A stretch of 64,000 bases of DNA from Salinibacterium sp. (GTDB lineage: Bacteria > Actinomycetota > Actinomycetes > Actinomycetales > Microbacteriaceae): the NCBI GenBank assembly GCA_019638845.1, contig JAHBSZ010000003.1:466835-530834 (forward strand), given 5' to 3'. This document shows positions 63,940 to 64,000 of this stretch, piece after piece (position 1 is the stretch's first letter; each line of letters starts with the position of its first letter). The position numbers and the translations under genes are program-made. The notes under the pieces are model-generated. The model had not been told where the DNA came from, did not search any database, and saw only the letters and a list, made by a program, of their open reading frames with translations.

Positions 63940-64000
63940 TCGGTGAACCGGGAACGTCGCGCGCCAAGCTCGGTGTGCTTGGGCGCCGTTGTGGTAGGGC

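Overview
The window is high-GC DNA, almost fully coding, from an actinobacterium, most plausibly of the family Microbacteriaceae. Reasons: the lpdA-sucB-lipB-lipA-DUF4191-glnA-glnE-glnA2-panB-map-ppgK order; a homodimeric aceE followed by a PucR/FasR-type regulator and a fabD-fabH-acpP-fabF cluster; DUF3145; a RamB-type regulator beside aceA; DUF222/HNH and MMPL genes; frequent GTG/TTG starts and ATGA/GTGA overlaps; and actinobacterial operators (GlnR box, TCGAAC-N4-GTTCGA LexA boxes). Genus cannot be fixed from the sequence alone.

Layout. 1-7.1 kb: leucyl aminopeptidase (cut by the window start), dihydrolipoamide dehydrogenase, a 2-oxoacid dehydrogenase E2, a membrane pseudokinase, and lipB-lipA, so lipoate synthesis sits beside lipoate-using enzymes. 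7.1-15.7 kb: DUF4191 and RDD membrane proteins, then nitrogen assimilation: glnA behind a four-site GlnR box, glnE, and a second glutamine synthetase that lacks the adenylylation tyrosine. 15.7-22.7 kb: panB, DUF72, map, ppgK, DUF2218, a PrmC-like methyltransferase, RNase P RNA (minus strand), a degenerate zinc-ribbon coiled-coil protein and Nif3. 22.7-29.8 kb: an NCS1-type permease with a disordered N-terminal half of about 500 residues, a DMT exporter, then a TetR-MMPL pair lying between an intact tRNA-Val and an 18-bp copy of its 3' end. 29.8-36.3 kb: paired membrane paralogues, DUF1003, peroxiredoxin, aceE and a FasR-like regulator.

36.3-44.4 kb: a minus-strand block (polytopic membrane protein, GtrA, HAD-UbiA prenyltransferase, MarR, metallo-hydrolase) separates the fasR-like gene from the fatty acid synthesis genes fabD-fabH-acpP-fabF. 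44.4-48.9 kb: a 50-residue Cys-containing peptide gene, DUF3145, PadR, and a DUF222/HNH + DNA polymerase I-like operon behind a near-consensus LexA box. 49-53.6 kb: glyoxylate shunt (aceB, aceA) and its likely regulator ramB. 53.6-54 kb: a non-coding segment with opposed C-rich and G-rich repeats. 54-59.5 kb: DUF1684, CoA-transferase, DUF1801, SulP, and small unknown genes behind two almost identical LexA-box promoters that look leaderless. 59.5-61.3 kb: a three-gene split cytochrome b6-like module, including a 54-residue subunit. 61.4-63 kb: hipAB. 63-64 kb: divergent MarR/VOC pair with two perfect palindromes between them.

The best candidates for something undescribed are the SOS-box genes of unknown function (56.2 and 59.2 kb) with the LexA-box polymerase/HNH operon, the orphan split cytochrome b module, the tRNA-flanked TetR-MMPL islet, and the 50-residue peptide next to DUF3145. 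All assignments rest on reading motifs and context; no database search was run.
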